Shown piece by piece: positions 1 through 7,964 of a DNA stretch of 64,000 bases (positions are counted from its first letter, which is position 1; the number at the start of each line of letters is the position of its first letter). A program made the translations under genes and the position numbers. Location of the stretch: positions 62,001-126,000 of the forward strand of contig NZ_FOMW01000010.1 of NCBI RefSeq assembly GCF_900112755.1. Direction: 5' to 3'. This DNA is from Sulfitobacter brevis (lineage in GTDB: Bacteria; Pseudomonadota; Alphaproteobacteria; Rhodobacterales; Rhodobacteraceae). The notes beneath the pieces were generated by a model. It was given only the letters and a program-made list of their open reading frames with translations. It searched no databases and was not told the origin of the DNA.

Positions 1-1520
1 TGGGTCTCGACGACAAGAGCTATACGTTTCAGGCCGACATGACCGTAATCTCTGACGCGAATGGCGTGCAGAGTATTGGCGGCGTGATGGGCGGGCTGGA
101 GACTGGCGTGACCGAAGAGACCACCAACGTCTTCATCGAGGCGGCTTATTTCGACACGATCCGCACCGCCTATACCGGCCGCGCGCTCAAGATCAACTCC
201 GACGCGCGTTACCGTTTCGAGCGCGGGATTGACCCTGAGTGGACGCCTTACGGCATCGAGCACGCGACGCGGATGATCCTTGATCACGCGGGCGGCGAGG
301 CTTCCGAGGTGGTGATCGCGGGCAAGGTGCCGGATACGTCGCGGGCCTATAAACTTGACGTCGCGCGGGTGCAGTCGCTGGTCGGCATGACCATCCCCGA
401 GAATGAACAACGCCAGACGCTGACCGCGCTCGGCTTCCGGCTGGAGGGCAATATGGCCCATGTGCCCAGCTGGCGCCCCGATGTTCAGGGCGAGGCCGAT
501 CTGGTCGAAGAAGTCGCACGGATTGCGTCCCTCACCAAGCTTGAGGGGCGTCCTTTGCCGCGTCTGTCGGCAGGCGTGCCGCGCCCCGTGCTGTCGCAAA
601 TGCAGCGCCGTGAGGTAAATGCACGGCGGACCTGTGCCGCACTCGGCTATAACGAATGCGTTAGCTATAGCTTCATTGATCAAGCCTCGGCAGCGCTGTT
701 CGGGGGGGGCACCGATGCGACGCGGCTGGAAAACCCGATCAGCAGCGACATGAGCCATATGCGGCCCGCCTTGTTGCCCGGTCTGTTGCAGGCAGCGGCC
801 CGCAATCAGGCACGCGGCATCGCCGATATGGCGCTGTTTGAGGTCGGCCCCGCGTTCCACGGCGGTGAGCCGGGGGAGCAGGTGGCGATGGTCAGCGGTT
901 TGCTGGTTGGTCGCACAGGGCCCAAGGATGTGCACGGTGCTGCGCGGGCTGTCGATGTCTATGACGTTAAGGCCGACGCCGAGGCGGTGCTTGCCGCGAT
1001 GGGTGCGCCTGCCAAGGTGCAGATCCTGCGCGGCGGCGATGCGTGGTGGCATCCGGGCCGTCACGGGCTGATTTGCTTGGGCCCGAAGAAGGTCTTGGGC
1101 GTCTTTGGCGAAATTCACCCCAAGGTGCTGGCCGCGATGGATGTCAAAGGTCCGGCAATGGGCTTTACCCTGTGGCCTGCCGAGGTGCCATTGCCGCGCA
1201 GCAAGGGCGCAACCCGTCCGGCGCTGAACGTCAGTGATTTACAGGCGGTAGAGCGTGACTTTGCCTTTGTCGTAGATGAAGCTGTCGAGGCGCTGACGCT
1301 GGTGAATGCCGCGATGGGGGCCGACAAGGCACTGATCGAAGACGTCCGCGTGTTTGATGAATTTATCGGCGGCAGCCTTGGCGAGGGCAAGAAATCCCTC
1401 GCGATCACGGTGCGGATGCAACCTGTCGACAAGACGCTCAAGGATGCCGATATCGAAGCCGTAGGTGCCAAGGTTGTCGAGAAAGTCACCAAGGCGACAG
1501 GCGGCGTACTGCGCGGCTGA
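1..1520 (+). CDS. pheT: Phenylalanine--tRNA ligase beta subunit (3' part, 5' end outside window)
   Basis: This is the beta subunit of the heterotetrameric enzyme that charges tRNA-Phe in the cytoplasm. The open frame is already running at the window edge (first whole codon at base 3), so roughly the N-terminal third of the usual ~800-residue protein is missing. The visible part holds the end of the B3/B4 editing region (YRFERGIDPEW), the B5 domain, the catalytic-like core and the C-terminal ferredoxin-fold anticodon-binding domain over the last ~95 residues (AVERDFAFVVDE through TKATGGVLRG). It ends 21 bases before a YtoQ-like gene on the same strand. The partner pheS would lie upstream, outside the window. 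Confidence 0.97.
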   Translation, partial: GLDDKSYTFQADMTVISDANGVQSIGGVMGGLETGVTEETTNVFIEAAYFDTIRTAYTGRALKINSDARYRFERGIDPEWTPYGIEHATRMILDHAGGEASEVVIAGKVPDTSRAYKLDVARVQSLVGMTIPENEQRQTLTALGFRLEGNMAHVPSWRPDVQGEADLVEEVARIASLTKLEGRPLPRLSAGVPRPVLSQMQRREVNARRTCAALGYNECVSYSFIDQASAALFGGGTDATRLENPISSDMSHMRPALLPGLLQAAARNQARGIADMALFEVGPAFHGGEPGEQVAMVSGLLVGRTGPKDVHGAARAVDVYDVKADAEAVLAAMGAPAKVQILRGGDAWWHPGRHGLICLGPKKVLGVFGEIHPKVLAAMDVKGPAMGFTLWPAEVPLPRSKGATRPALNVSDLQAVERDFAFVVDEAVEALTLVNAAMGADKALIEDVRVFDEFIGGSLGEGKKSLAITVRMQPVDKTLKDADIEAVGAKVVEKVTKATGGVLRG

Positions 1521-1541
1521 AACGAAGGCGAAAGGACCGTT

Positions 1542-1991
1542 ATGACCCTCAAGGTATATCTCTCCGGCGAAATCCACACCGATTGGCGCGAACAGATCAC
1601 GCAAGGCGCGACTGGGCTGGATGTGGTGTTTAGCGGCCCTGTCACCGACCACGCCGCCAGCGATGATTGCGGCGTGGCGATCCTCGGGGCCGAGGACAAC
1701 AAGTTCTGGCATGACCGCAAAGGCGCGCAGATCAACGCAATCCGTACCCGCAAGGGTATTGCGGAAGCCGATGTGGTCGTGGTGCGCTTTGGCGAGCAGT
1801 ACAAGCAGTGGAACGCGGCCTTTGACGCGGGCTATGCGGCTGCTCTGGGCAAGTCGTTGATCATTCTGCACGGGGCTGAGCATGCCCATGCTTTGAAAGA
1901 GGTGGATGCCGCCGCTCTCGCCGTGGCGACGGAGCCGCGTCAGGTCGTAGAAATCCTGCGCTATGTGCTGTCAGGCAGCCTGCCTGCGTAA
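1542..1991 (+). CDS. YtoQ family protein
   Basis: A 149-residue protein matching the YtoQ family, whose biochemical function is not established. It begins MTLKVYLSGEIHTDWREQI, and the YLSGEIH start, the later GAEDNKFWHDRKGAQIN stretch and the C-terminal EILRYVLSG are what I recognise. The fold is probably related to nucleoside 2-deoxyribosyltransferases, judged from the N-terminal YLSGE pattern; that is inference. A purine-rich GAAAGG stretch precedes the ATG at a suitable distance. It follows pheT by 21 bases on the same strand, so it is probably cotranscribed with it. Confidence 0.85.
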   Translation: MTLKVYLSGEIHTDWREQITQGATGLDVVFSGPVTDHAASDDCGVAILGAEDNKFWHDRKGAQINAIRTRKGIAEADVVVVRFGEQYKQWNAAFDAGYAAALGKSLIILHGAEHAHALKEVDAAALAVATEPRQVVEILRYVLSGSLPA

Positions 1992-2012
1992 TGCGGGCTG
2001 CCTGTTTGGCGA

Positions 2013-2711
2013 TCAGTCGCGCGACGGTGTGACCAGACCCTTTTGCACTGCTGGGCGCGCCTCGAACCGCTGCACGTAGTCCACCAGATTATTGTGGTCG
2101 TCCCAGCCGACTGCTTCTTTCGCGCCATAAAAGTCGAGCCCGCGCAGCCATGGCACGATGGCGATATCGGCGATGGAATAATCGCCCGCGACCCAATCCT
2201 TGCCCGCCAGTTCAAGGTTCAGCACCGCCAGCAGGCGCTTGGCTTCGTCGATGTAGCGTTGCTGGGGGCGTTTGTCCTCCCACTGCGATCCAGCGAATTT
2301 ATAGAAGAAACCAAGCTGCCCCAGCATCGGGCCAAGGCCCCCCATCTGGAACATAAGCCACTGGATCACATGCGCTTTTTCGGTGGCGTTGGTCCCCATC
2401 AGCTTGCCTGACTTCTCCGCCAGATAGATCAGGATCGCACCAGATTCGAACAACCCGATGGGCGCGCCGTCCGGCCCGTCGGGGTCAATGATCGCGGGGA
2501 TTTTGTTGTTGGGATTCAGCGACAGAAACTCGGGGCTTTTCACATCGGCGTCTGACAGGGTGACGCGGTGCGCCTCATAAGGTAGCCCCATTTCCTCCAG
2601 CGCGATCGAGGCCTTGACCCCATTCGGGGTAGGAAAGGAATAAAGCTGGATCACGTCCGAATTTTGCGGCGGCCATTTCTTGGTAATCGGAAAGGCGGAA
2701 AGGTCTGTCAT
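2013..2711 (-). CDS. Glutathione S-transferase, YghU/YfcG-like
   Basis: A 232-residue cytosolic glutathione transferase. An N-terminal thioredoxin-fold domain (about residues 22-105: IQLYSFPTPNGVKASIALEE, then NPNNKIPAIIDPDG and FESGAILIYLAEKSG with the ES pair that contacts glutathione) is followed by an all-helical domain (WVAGDYSIADIAIVPWL, the usual GST core motif). The TPNGVK segment and length fit the Nu-class YghU/YfcG group, which has disulfide reductase and peroxidase activity. I chose the ATG at 2711 because AGGAG lies seven bases before it; an in-frame ATG 21 bases upstream lacks this. It is convergent with the YtoQ gene and divergent from mscL. Confidence 0.9.
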   Translation of the reverse strand: MTDLSAFPITKKWPPQNSDVIQLYSFPTPNGVKASIALEEMGLPYEAHRVTLSDADVKSPEFLSLNPNNKIPAIIDPDGPDGAPIGLFESGAILIYLAEKSGKLMGTNATEKAHVIQWLMFQMGGLGPMLGQLGFFYKFAGSQWEDKRPQQRYIDEAKRLLAVLNLELAGKDWVAGDYSIADIAIVPWLRGLDFYGAKEAVGWDDHNNLVDYVQRFEARPAVQKGLVTPSRD

Positions 2712-2861
2712 CTGCGGGCTCCTGTGTTTCAACCCATTATATATAGGATTTCTTCCCTACGGAGACAGTGGCCGATTTGTGCAATCTTGTGCTAATGCCT
2801 GTGCAGGCGCGAACCGAGCGGGCCAAATACAACCAGAATAATCGGAACGAGGGACAACCAA

Positions 2862-3293
2862 ATGCTTCAAGAATTTAAGGACTTCATCGCCAAGGGCAAT
2901 GTCATGGACCTGGCGGTCGGTATCATCATCGGTGCGGCGTTTACCGCCATCGTCAACAGCCTTGTTAGCGACCTGATCAACCCGATCATCGGTCTGGTAT
3001 TGGGCGGCGTTGATTTTACCAGCATGTATGTCGTGTTGTCGGGCGACGTGCCTTCAGGCGCGGGGCTTGATGCTGCCCGTGAGAGCGGTGCCGCGATCTT
3101 TGCTTATGGCGCTTTCATCACCGCCTGTATCAACTTCCTGATCATCGCCTTTGTGGTGTTCATGCTGGTGAAGTTCGTAAATCGGATCAAATCGGCAGCG
3201 GAGCGGCCCGATGACGTGGCGCCGGAGGTCCACACCGGACCAAGCCAGCTCGACGTGTTGCTGCAAATCCGCGATCAACTCGCGAAGAGCTGA
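2862..3293 (+). CDS. mscL: Large-conductance mechanosensitive channel
   Basis: MscL forms a homopentameric inner-membrane pore that opens under membrane tension to release solutes on osmotic downshock. The 143 residues show the classic order: amphipathic N-terminus ([19 protein letters not shown]), TM1 ([20 protein letters not shown]) with the pore-lining GxxxG/A pattern, a periplasmic loop (about 45-75), TM2 ([19 protein letters not shown]-like, about 78-105) and a charged C-terminal helix ending [22 protein letters not shown] ribosome-binding stretch precedes the ATG. A strong hairpin terminator follows 19 bases downstream of the stop codon. Confidence 0.98.
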   Translation: MLQEFKDFIAKGNVMDLAVGIIIGAAFTAIVNSLVSDLINPIIGLVLGGVDFTSMYVVLSGDVPSGAGLDAARESGAAIFAYGAFITACINFLIIAFVVFMLVKFVNRIKSAAERPDDVAPEVHTGPSQLDVLLQIRDQLAKS

Positions 3294-3311
3294 CCTAATC
3301 GGCGCTCAATC

Positions 3312-3345
3312 AAAAGGCCCGCTGGGATCCGCGGGCCTTTTGTCG
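3312..3345. terminator. Bidirectional hairpin terminator, mscL/ald
   Basis: An 11-bp perfect inverted repeat, AAAAGGCCCGC (3312-3322) and GCGGGCCTTTT (3331-3341), encloses an 8-base loop and has T-rich flanks on both strands. It lies between the convergent ends of mscL and ald, so it can serve both. Confidence 0.85.
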
Positions 3346-3367
3346 TTTTACCATTTAGCTTGCGGCT

Positions 3368-4486
3368 TCAGCCCGCTATCGCCTCGTCTGCGGTAATGCT
3401 TTCCATGCCCAGCGCTTCGCCCACGGCGGCATAGGTCAGCTTGCCCGCATGGACGTTCAGACCCGCCTTCAGGTGCGCATCATCCGCGCAGGCCTGACGC
3501 CAGCCCTTGTTTGCCAGCGCCAGCATGAACGGCATGGTGGCATTGCCCAGCGCAATGGTTGAGGTGCGCGCAACCGCGCCCGGCATGTTGGCCACGCAGT
3601 AATGCATGATGCCGTCGACCTCATAAATCGGGTCTTGGTGGGTGGTGGCCTTGGAGGTCTCGAAACAACCGCCTTGGTCAATCGCCACGTCTACCAGCAC
3701 CGCACCGGGCTTCAATTCGCTCAACTGTGCGCGGCTGATCAGCTTGGGCGCTGCTGCACCGGGGATCAGCACCGCGCCGATGATCATATCGGCCTCGCGG
3801 GCCAGCTCGATGGTATTGGCAGCCGAGGCATAGGAGGTTTTGAAGGTGCCGCCATAAACGTCATCAAGATAGCGCATGCGGGGCAGGGAGCGGTCGAGCA
3901 CGGTTACATCCGCGCCCATACCGGCCGCGATCCGCGCCGCGTGGGTGCCGACAACACCGCCGCCGATGACCATAACTTTCGCAGGGCCAACACCGGGCAC
4001 GCCGCCCATCAGCACACCACGCCCGCCATTGGCTTTTTGCAGCGTCCATGCGCCGACTTGCGGTGCCAGACGACCCGCAACTTCGGACATCGGGGCCAGC
4101 AGGGGCAACCCGCCCATACGGTCGGTCACGGTTTCATAGGCGATGGCAGTACAGCCCGACGCCAGCAGGTCTTTGGTCTGCTCTGGGTCGGGGGCAAGGT
4201 GCAGATAAGTAAACAGCAACTGGCCTTCGCGCAGCATCTTGCGCTCGCCTGCCTGTGGCTCTTTCACTTTGACGATCATATCGGCACTGGCGAAAATCTC
4301 TGCGGCGGTGTCGATGATGGTGGCACCTGCCGCCTCATAGTCGGCGTCAGCAAATCCTGCGCCAATACCCGCGCCGGCCTGCACGATCACACCGTGGCCC
4401 GCCTGCACTGCTTCCATCGCAGCGCTCGGTGTCATACCAACGCGAAATTCCTGTGGTTTAATCTCTGTCGGGCAACCGATTTTCAT
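3368..4486 (-). CDS. ald: Alanine dehydrogenase
   Basis: Catalyses the reversible NAD-dependent deamination of L-alanine to pyruvate and ammonium, in the cytoplasm. The 372-residue length is standard. Visible are the N-terminal AlaDH/PNT domain ([20 protein letters not shown], with the substrate-binding Arg region and [11 protein letters not shown] carrying the His around residue 95) and the Rossmann NAD domain ([21 protein letters not shown], about 168-188). The ATG at 4486 is preceded by AGGGAGTT; an upstream in-frame ATG at 4606 would run through the promoter region and is rejected. It is divergent from an Lrp/AsnC regulator, the usual arrangement of ald and aldR in alphaproteobacteria. 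Confidence 0.97.
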   Translation of the reverse strand: MKIGCPTEIKPQEFRVGMTPSAAMEAVQAGHGVIVQAGAGIGAGFADADYEAAGATIIDTAAEIFASADMIVKVKEPQAGERKMLREGQLLFTYLHLAPDPEQTKDLLASGCTAIAYETVTDRMGGLPLLAPMSEVAGRLAPQVGAWTLQKANGGRGVLMGGVPGVGPAKVMVIGGGVVGTHAARIAAGMGADVTVLDRSLPRMRYLDDVYGGTFKTSYASAANTIELAREADMIIGAVLIPGAAAPKLISRAQLSELKPGAVLVDVAIDQGGCFETSKATTHQDPIYEVDGIMHYCVANMPGAVARTSTIALGNATMPFMLALANKGWRQACADDAHLKAGLNVHAGKLTYAAVGEALGMESITADEAIAG

Positions 4487-4624
4487 AGTGACAACTCCCT
4501 GTTTTATTGTTGCCCTAGGGTAATGATAGCGCCCTGCAATTGGTGACGAATTAGGGTCGCCTCGGGTGTGATCTTTCGAATAGTATTGCGCAGAAAGCCA
4601 CCTCAACGCGAAAGTTTTGCGCTT
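4487..4624. promoter_or_regulatory. Divergent ald/aldR control region with palindromes
   Basis: The 138-base gap between ald and the Lrp-type gene must hold both promoters. At 4510-4523 there is a near-perfect 14-base palindrome (TTGCCCTAGGGTAA), and at about 4530-4561 an imperfect inverted repeat built around GCGCCCTGCAATT and AATTAGGGTCGC. Such paired dyads suit a multimeric Lrp-type regulator. Binding by the neighbouring protein is inferred from position only. Confidence 0.45.
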
Positions 4625-5086
4625 ATGTCTTTGGACGAGATCGACCGCCGTATTTTGCGTGCCTTGCAGCGTAACGGCAGGCTCTCAAATGCCGACCTCT
4701 CGGAAGATGTGCATCTGTCCCCGTCGGCCTGTCACCGCCGCGTGCAACGGATGGAGAAAGCCGGCTATATCCGCGACTATGTGGCGCTGCTGGACCCGCG
4801 TAAATTGGGCATGCCGACGACGGTTTTTGTTGAGATTACCTTGCAGGGTCAAGCCGACGTAGTGCTTGATGCCTTTGAAAAGGCCGTGGCGCGGATACCT
4901 GACGTGTTGGAATGTCATCTGATGGCGGGGGCGGCGGATTACTTGTTGAAGGTCGTGGCCGAAGATACCGAGGATTTTGCCCGCATTCATCGCCAGCATC
5001 TCGCCCGCTTGCCAGGTGTCGGACAAATGCAATCGAGCTTTGCCCTGCGGACTGTGTGTAAAACCACCGCTTTGCCAATCACCTGA
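4625..5086 (+). CDS. Lrp/AsnC family transcriptional regulator (AldR-like)
   Basis: A 153-residue feast/famine regulator. The N-terminal winged helix-turn-helix (LDEIDRRILRALQRNGRLSN, then LSPSACHRRVQRMEKAGYI, residues ~3-55) binds DNA; the C-terminal RAM domain (about 65-145: VFVEITLQG, DVLECHLMAGAADYLLKVVA) makes oligomers and binds an amino acid. The CHLMAGAADYLLKV motif is the usual effector-site region. I place the start at the ATG at 4625 because homologous proteins begin a few residues before DEIDRRIL; an ATG at 4568 would add an unrelated extension. Divergence from ald suggests alanine-responsive activation of ald. Confidence 0.93.
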   Translation: MSLDEIDRRILRALQRNGRLSNADLSEDVHLSPSACHRRVQRMEKAGYIRDYVALLDPRKLGMPTTVFVEITLQGQADVVLDAFEKAVARIPDVLECHLMAGAADYLLKVVAEDTEDFARIHRQHLARLPGVGQMQSSFALRTVCKTTALPIT

Positions 5087-5258
5087 CGCTGCTTCTCCCG
5101 AGCCCCAAAGCTGCTTGTGGTTTCCGCCGGATATATAGGGTAAGGTTGCGAGGAATTTCCGGCAATCTGCGCATCGCACCCTATATCAAATTTGCCACCC
5201 TATCGCGGGCGCCATTGCTGTCCTCACGCTCCGCTGCCCTCTCGTAAAGGAGACCGAC
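5087..5258. other. Intergenic region with a spaced inverted repeat
   Basis: No gene is visible. Two arms of a perfect 9-bp inverted repeat, ATATAGGGT (5133-5141) and ACCCTATAT (5178-5186), flank 36 bases. Each arm contains a TATA-like element, so they could be back-to-back -10 elements or a dyad operator upstream of the COQ9 gene. The evidence does not separate these. Confidence 0.3.
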
Positions 5259-5957
5259 ATGACCGAGTCCTTGCCGAATCCCAAAGACAAGCTGCTCGAT
5301 GCGGCGCTGCCACATGTGCCCTTTGATGGCTGGGCCGAGGCCACATTTACTGCCGCAATCGAAGATGCTGGCATAGATGCGGCAGTGGCGCGGGCGCTGT
5401 GCCCGCGCGGCGCGGTCGATCTGGCGGTGGCCTATCACAAACGCGGCGACACGCTGATGCTGGACTGGCTGAAAACCGCAGACTTGACCGAGATGAAATT
5501 CCGCGACCGGATCACCGCTGCGCTACGCAAGCGGCTAGAACTGGTGGAGGACCGTGAGTTGGTGCGCCGTGGCACGACGCTTTTTGCACTGCCGCAACAT
5601 GCGCCCGATGGGGCCAAGCTGATCTGGGGCACGGCGGATGCGATCTGGACCGCGCTGGGCGACACCTCGGACGACGTGAACTGGTACACCAAACGCGCCA
5701 CGCTGAGCGGGGTGTATTCGGCCACCGTGCTTTATTGGCTGGGCGATAACAGTGCCGATCAGGTTGCGACGTGGGCCTTCCTTGATCGCCGGATTAACGA
5801 TGTGATGCAGATCGAAAAGTTGAAAGCACAGGTGCGGGAAAGTCCGACGCTCAGCCGTTTGATGGCGGGGCCGAACTGGCTGCTGGGTCAGATCAAGGCA
5901 CCGTCCCGCTTCTCCCGCTCGGACTATCCCGGGTCATGGACACCACCACGGCCCTGA
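5259..5957 (+). CDS. COQ9 family ubiquinone biosynthesis protein
   Basis: A 232-residue member of the COQ9 family, which in mitochondria binds lipids and delivers the ubiquinone intermediate to the COQ7 hydroxylase; an equivalent role at the bacterial inner membrane is inferred. The N-terminal half has the TetR-like all-helical fold (LLDAALPHVPFDGWAEATF), and the family signature lies near DTSDDVNWYTKRATLSGVYS, about residues 135-155, followed by a conserved amphipathic C-terminal helix (WAFLDRRINDVMQIEK). AAAGGAG precedes the ATG at 5259. The biotin-transport operon begins 70 bases downstream on the same strand. Confidence 0.92.
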   Translation: MTESLPNPKDKLLDAALPHVPFDGWAEATFTAAIEDAGIDAAVARALCPRGAVDLAVAYHKRGDTLMLDWLKTADLTEMKFRDRITAALRKRLELVEDRELVRRGTTLFALPQHAPDGAKLIWGTADAIWTALGDTSDDVNWYTKRATLSGVYSATVLYWLGDNSADQVATWAFLDRRINDVMQIEKLKAQVRESPTLSRLMAGPNWLLGQIKAPSRFSRSDYPGSWTPPRP

Positions 5958-6027
5958 GGCACGCCCAGCCTTTTCCCCACCCGCCGCGCCTGTTAGAGCA
6001 GGCGCATCCAGATAAACGGCAACTAAG

Positions 6028-6762
6028 GTGGCAGGCAGGGTGGCGGAACTGATCGAGATTTCGGGCGCGTCCTATGCGCCCTCCGGCGTGCCTGTGCTGG
6101 ACGACATCACCTTTAGCAGTTCCGCGCGGCGTATCGGCATCGTCGGGCGCAACGGCTCGGGCAAGACCAGTTTCGCGCGGCTGCTTGCGGGGCTGATCGC
6201 TGCGGACCGTGGCAGCGTTCGGGTCGCGAGCGCCGATGTGGCGCGCGACCGCAAAGCCGCGCTGGGGGCGGTCGGTATTCTGTTTCAAAACCCTGACCAC
6301 CAGATCATCTTTCCGACCGTACAAGAGGAAATCGCTTTCGGTCTGCTCCAGATGGGCCAATCGAAATTCGATGCGGCGAAGGGCGTCGCAGGTATTCTGA
6401 CCCGCTTTGGCAAAACCCACTGGGCCGGGGCCGCCATCTACCGTTTGTCACAGGGCCAGCGGCAGTTGGTCTGCCTGATGTCTGTGCTGGCGATGCAGCC
6501 GAAGGTGATTGTGCTTGATGAACCCTTTGCCGGATTGGACATTCCGACGGCGGCGCATCTGACGCGTGTTTTGGCGGGGGTTGATGCGACCCTCGTGCAG
6601 ATCACCCATGATCCGGCCAGCTTGCAAGGCTATGACCGTGTCCTCTGGCTCGAAGCGGGGCGGGTGGCGCAGGACGGCGTGGCGGCGGACGTGCTGGCGG
6701 AATTCAGTCAAGCGATGCAGCAGTTGGGGGAAGATGATGATCTCTCTGACCTCGCCCGTTAA
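6028..6762 (+). CDS. bioM: Biotin ECF transporter ATPase BioM
   Basis: The ATP-hydrolysing subunit of an energy-coupling-factor transporter. In 244 residues it has the Walker A loop (GRNGSGKTS, about residue 41), the Q-loop (FQNPDHQ), the ABC signature LSQGQRQ, Walker B (VIVLDEPFAGLD) and the switch His (QITHD). The assignment to biotin rests on bioN overlapping downstream and bioY following it. I use the GTG at 6028; a second in-frame GTG at 6040, also preceded by a purine-rich stretch, is possible and would shorten the protein by four residues. The 3' end overlaps bioN by 26 bases. Confidence 0.93.
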   Translation: MAGRVAELIEISGASYAPSGVPVLDDITFSSSARRIGIVGRNGSGKTSFARLLAGLIAADRGSVRVASADVARDRKAALGAVGILFQNPDHQIIFPTVQEEIAFGLLQMGQSKFDAAKGVAGILTRFGKTHWAGAAIYRLSQGQRQLVCLMSVLAMQPKVIVLDEPFAGLDIPTAAHLTRVLAGVDATLVQITHDPASLQGYDRVLWLEAGRVAQDGVAADVLAEFSQAMQQLGEDDDLSDLAR

Positions 6763-7336
6763 AACCCGCGCCCATAGCTGGCCAGCGGGTCTCAAGCTGG
6801 GCGCGCTCTGCCTTGCCACAATGGCGTTGTTTGCTGCGGGTGACATTGCTTGGCATCTCGGGTTTGCCGCCTTTGCAGTGTTGCTCTACGCGTTGCCCGG
6901 ATCGCTGTTTATGCGCGAGGGACTGCGGCGGCTTTGGGCGCTTTGGCCGTTTGTGGTGCTTGTCGTCGGGTGGCACTTGTTGACGGATGACGTGACCAAG
7001 GGGGCGGTGATCGCCCTGCGCATGCTAACAGCCGTCGGGCTTGCTAATCTTGTGACCATGACCACAACGCTGCGCGATATGATGGGCGTTGTGCGCTGGT
7101 TGCTGACCCCGCTGCGCTGGCTTGGCGTCAATACGGGCGCGATCGAGATTGCGGTGGCGCTGGTGATCCGCTTTACACCCGTATTGGCCGAGAAGGGCCA
7201 GATGCTCGCGATGGCATGGCGCGCCCGCTCACCGCGCTCTGTCCGTTGGCACATTATTGCGCCGTTTGCGGTGCTGGCGATTGATGATGCCGATCACGTG
7301 GCCGAGGCATTGCGCGCGCGCGGCGGCTTGGCCTAG
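6737..7336 (+). CDS. bioN: Biotin ECF transporter transmembrane protein BioN
   Basis: The membrane coupling subunit (EcfT/CbiQ family), 199 residues with about five hydrophobic segments (for example LGALCLATMALFAAGDIAW and LWPFVVLVVGWHLL). The two short Ala-Arg motifs that dock on the ATPase grooves are visible near the C-terminus: MAWRARSPR and EALRARGG. The start is set at the ATG at 6737 because GGGGG lies six bases before it; the adjacent in-frame ATG at 6734 is nearly as good. Overlap with bioM implies translational coupling. Confidence 0.92.
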   Translation: MISLTSPVKTRAHSWPAGLKLGALCLATMALFAAGDIAWHLGFAAFAVLLYALPGSLFMREGLRRLWALWPFVVLVVGWHLLTDDVTKGAVIALRMLTAVGLANLVTMTTTLRDMMGVVRWLLTPLRWLGVNTGAIEIAVALVIRFTPVLAEKGQMLAMAWRARSPRSVRWHIIAPFAVLAIDDADHVAEALRARGGLA

Positions 7337-7418
7337 TTCGCTCCCGTTTGATCTCAGTTGACGGCCCTCGCGGCGCTGTTTACCGATCCGCCACAACACC
7401 ATTCACAAGGAATTCCCG

Positions 7419-7964
7419 ATGGAACGTTCTGTTACCCTGATTGCCATGTTTGCCGCCCTTATTGCTGCCTTGGGCCTGATCCCGCAGTTCACCCTTGCCT
7501 TCGGAGTGCCGATCACCGCGCAGACCCTTGGTGTAATGCTCTGCGGCACCGTGCTCGGCGCGTGGCGCGGCACTCTGGCCGTTTTGCTGTTTTTGGCACT
7601 GGTCGCCTTGGGCTTGCCGCTGCTTGCAGGCGGGCGCGGTGGCCTGGGAGTGTTCACCTCTCCGACTGTCGGGTTCCTGATCGGCTGGCCGATCGCTGCC
7701 TTCGCCGCAGGTCTCTTTATGCACCTGTTCCGGCAGATACCTGTCGGTCTCGCGGCGGGTATTGCATCTGTGTTGGGCGGTATCGTGGTCCTTTATGTCT
7801 TTGGCATAGCAGGCCTGATGGTTGTGCTCGACAAGACCGCTCTTGAAGCCACGGCACTGGTCTCGGCCTTCATTCCGGGTGATCTGATCAAAGCGGTTCT
7901 GGCAGGTTTCATCACCCAAGGCTTGGCCCGCGCCCGCCCCGACGCGCTGTTGTCACGCGCCTAA
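7419..7964 (+). CDS. bioY: Biotin transporter substrate-binding S component BioY
   Basis: The biotin-binding integral membrane protein of the BioMNY complex, 181 residues with six predicted hydrophobic helices. It carries the BioY landmarks: an N-terminal MERSVTLIAMFAALIAALG helix, then PITAQTLGVMLCGTVLGAWR and the GRGGLGVFTSPTVGFLIGWP loop that binds biotin. ACAAGGAATT supplies the ribosome-binding site. Its last 12 bases overlap, tail to tail, the end of the thiolase-like gene on the other strand. Confidence 0.96.
   Translation: MERSVTLIAMFAALIAALGLIPQFTLAFGVPITAQTLGVMLCGTVLGAWRGTLAVLLFLALVALGLPLLAGGRGGLGVFTSPTVGFLIGWPIAAFAAGLFMHLFRQIPVGLAAGIASVLGGIVVLYVFGIAGLMVVLDKTALEATALVSAFIPGDLIKAVLAGFITQGLARARPDALLSRA

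Noticed and set aside
2013-2711. The glutathione transferase as the missing maleylacetoacetate isomerase
   Set aside because: The N-terminal motif is of the YghU/YfcG type, without the Ser-Ser-Cys active-site pattern of zeta-class isomerases, and the gene is 50 kb away from hmgA.
6001-7418. BioR-type regulatory boxes at bioM or bioY
   Set aside because: I searched by eye for TTATMKATAA-like palindromes upstream of bioM, bioY and the ligase gene and found none.
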